This document shows, one piece after another, positions 5,541 to 6,020 of a stretch of 6,020 nucleotides of DNA (position 1 is its first letter; every line of letters starts with the position of its first letter). The stretch is from Blastococcus sp. Its GTDB lineage: Bacteria; Actinomycetota; Actinomycetes; Mycobacteriales; Geodermatophilaceae. The notes below the pieces were generated by a model. The model saw only the letters and a program-made list of their open reading frames with translations. It ran no database searches and was not told the DNA's origin. The DNA is taken from contig JAOPUS010000229.1 of NCBI GenBank assembly GCA_025963345.1, forward strand, positions 1-6,020, in the 5' to 3' direction. Position numbers and translations under genes: made by a program.

Positions 5541-5564
5541 CGTGAGCTCGCAAGCTCGCTCACG
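5541..5564 (-). repeat. Inverted repeat across the pyruvate kinase stop codon
   Basis: The arms CGTGAGC (5541-5547) and GCTCACG (5558-5564) pair perfectly around a 10-nt loop, and the right arm contains the pyk stop codon (5562-5560). The minus-strand arm contains GTGAGCGAG, which recurs exactly at the tesB start (5486-5478). There is no T tract, so it is a weak terminator candidate. It could instead be a copy of a short dispersed palindromic element. It lies in the 73-bp pyk-tesB gap (5487-5559), which otherwise holds only the tesB ribosome binding site. Confidence 0.55.
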
Positions 5565-6020
5565 AGTCGGTGCCCACCTCGTGCACGCGGATCAGGTTCG
5601 TGGAGCCGACGGTGTTGGGCGGGCTGCCGGCCACGACCACGACCCGGTCGCCGACCTTGAGGCGGCCGATCGACAGCAGCGAGAAGTCGACCTGGGCGAC
5701 CATGTCGTCGGTGTGCTCGACCGAGGGCACCAGGAACGTCTCCACGCCCCAGGACAGCGCCAGCTGGCTCCGTACCCGGGCATCGACGGTGAACGCCAGC
5801 AGCGGCTGACGGGGGTGCAGCGCAGCCAGCCGCTTCGCGGTCTCGCCGGTCTGGGTGAAGGTGGCCAGCGCCTTGACGTCGAGCGCCTCGCCGACGTCCT
5901 TCGCCGCCCGCACGATCGCCCCGGAGCGCGACCGCGACCGGCGCACGACGTCCGGCACCGGCATGGTGTCGCTCTCGACGGCGTCGATGATCCGCTCCAT
6001 CGTCCGGACGGCGCCGATCG
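5560..6020 (-). CDS. pyk: Pyruvate kinase, C-terminal domain (5' part beyond right edge)
   Basis: About 153 codons of the C-terminal part are visible, entering from the right edge and ending at TGA 5562-5560. Pyruvate kinase makes pyruvate and ATP from phosphoenolpyruvate and ADP in glycolysis; the C-terminal domain carries the allosteric effector site, not the active site. Recognisable blocks in order are GAVRTMERII at the end of the barrel-to-C-domain region, ATFTQTGETAKRLAALHPRQ, PLLAFTVDARVRSQLALSWG, VETFLVPSVEHTDDMV and the terminal GDRVVVVAGSPPNTVGSTNL followed by IRVHEV. The reading frame is open to the edge, so Met at 6000 is internal and not a start. The effector specificity cannot be read from this fragment. 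Confidence 0.95.
   Translation of the reverse strand, partial: IGAVRTMERIIDAVESDTMPVPDVVRRSRSRSGAIVRAAKDVGEALDVKALATFTQTGETAKRLAALHPRQPLLAFTVDARVRSQLALSWGVETFLVPSVEHTDDMVAQVDFSLLSIGRLKVGDRVVVVAGSPPNTVGSTNLIRVHEVGTDS

Overview
The window comes from a high-GC actinobacterium. Codon use is strongly GC-biased, GTG starts are common, there is an ANTAR-type response regulator of the PdtaR family, and the start of one gene carries an actinobacterial LexA box. A Geodermatophilaceae-like or related frankial lineage is a guess from general gene style, not a demonstrated assignment.

Layout, left to right. (1) 1-388, minus: the 5' part of a gene running off the left edge, probably a DUF222/13E12-type HNH endonuclease-like protein. 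Its start codon lies inside a near-consensus SOS (LexA) box directly behind a -10 element. (2) 503-538: a perfect 16-bp hairpin terminator. (3) 592-1926, minus: a secreted lipoprotein solute-binding protein of the branched-chain amino acid (LivK/Peripla_BP_6) type. Its domain order is circularly permuted: the normal C-terminal third comes directly after the lipobox, and the normal N-terminal two-thirds follow and end the protein. (4) 2108-2707, minus: the PdtaR-like response regulator with an ANTAR RNA-binding domain. (5) 2785-2861, plus: a tRNA with anticodon CAA, a short variable loop and an encoded CCA, followed 18 bp later by a second copy of its 3' half. (6) 3011-4633, plus: a PLP-dependent group II (aromatic-L-amino-acid type) decarboxylase with an unusual Ala/Glu/Gln-rich C-terminal tail. 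(7) 4611-5486, minus: a TesB-type acyl-CoA thioesterase II, overlapping the decarboxylase tail to tail by 23 bp. (8) 5560-6020, minus: the C-terminal domain of pyruvate kinase, running off the right edge.

The order pyruvate kinase / PdtaR / branched-chain amino acid binding protein resembles a conserved actinobacterial neighbourhood. From memory, Streptomyces coelicolor has a Liv transporter next to an ANTAR regulator and pyk2. Here no permease or ATPase gene follows the binding protein; the next gene is the SOS-box gene instead.

The most notable observation is the circular permutation of the binding protein. Next are the duplicated tRNA 3' half, which looks like an integration scar, and the LexA box overlapping an apparently leaderless start. 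Three genes (the left-edge gene, pdtaR and the decarboxylase) share a TANNNT -10 placed 6-7 nt before the start codon, which fits leaderless transcripts.
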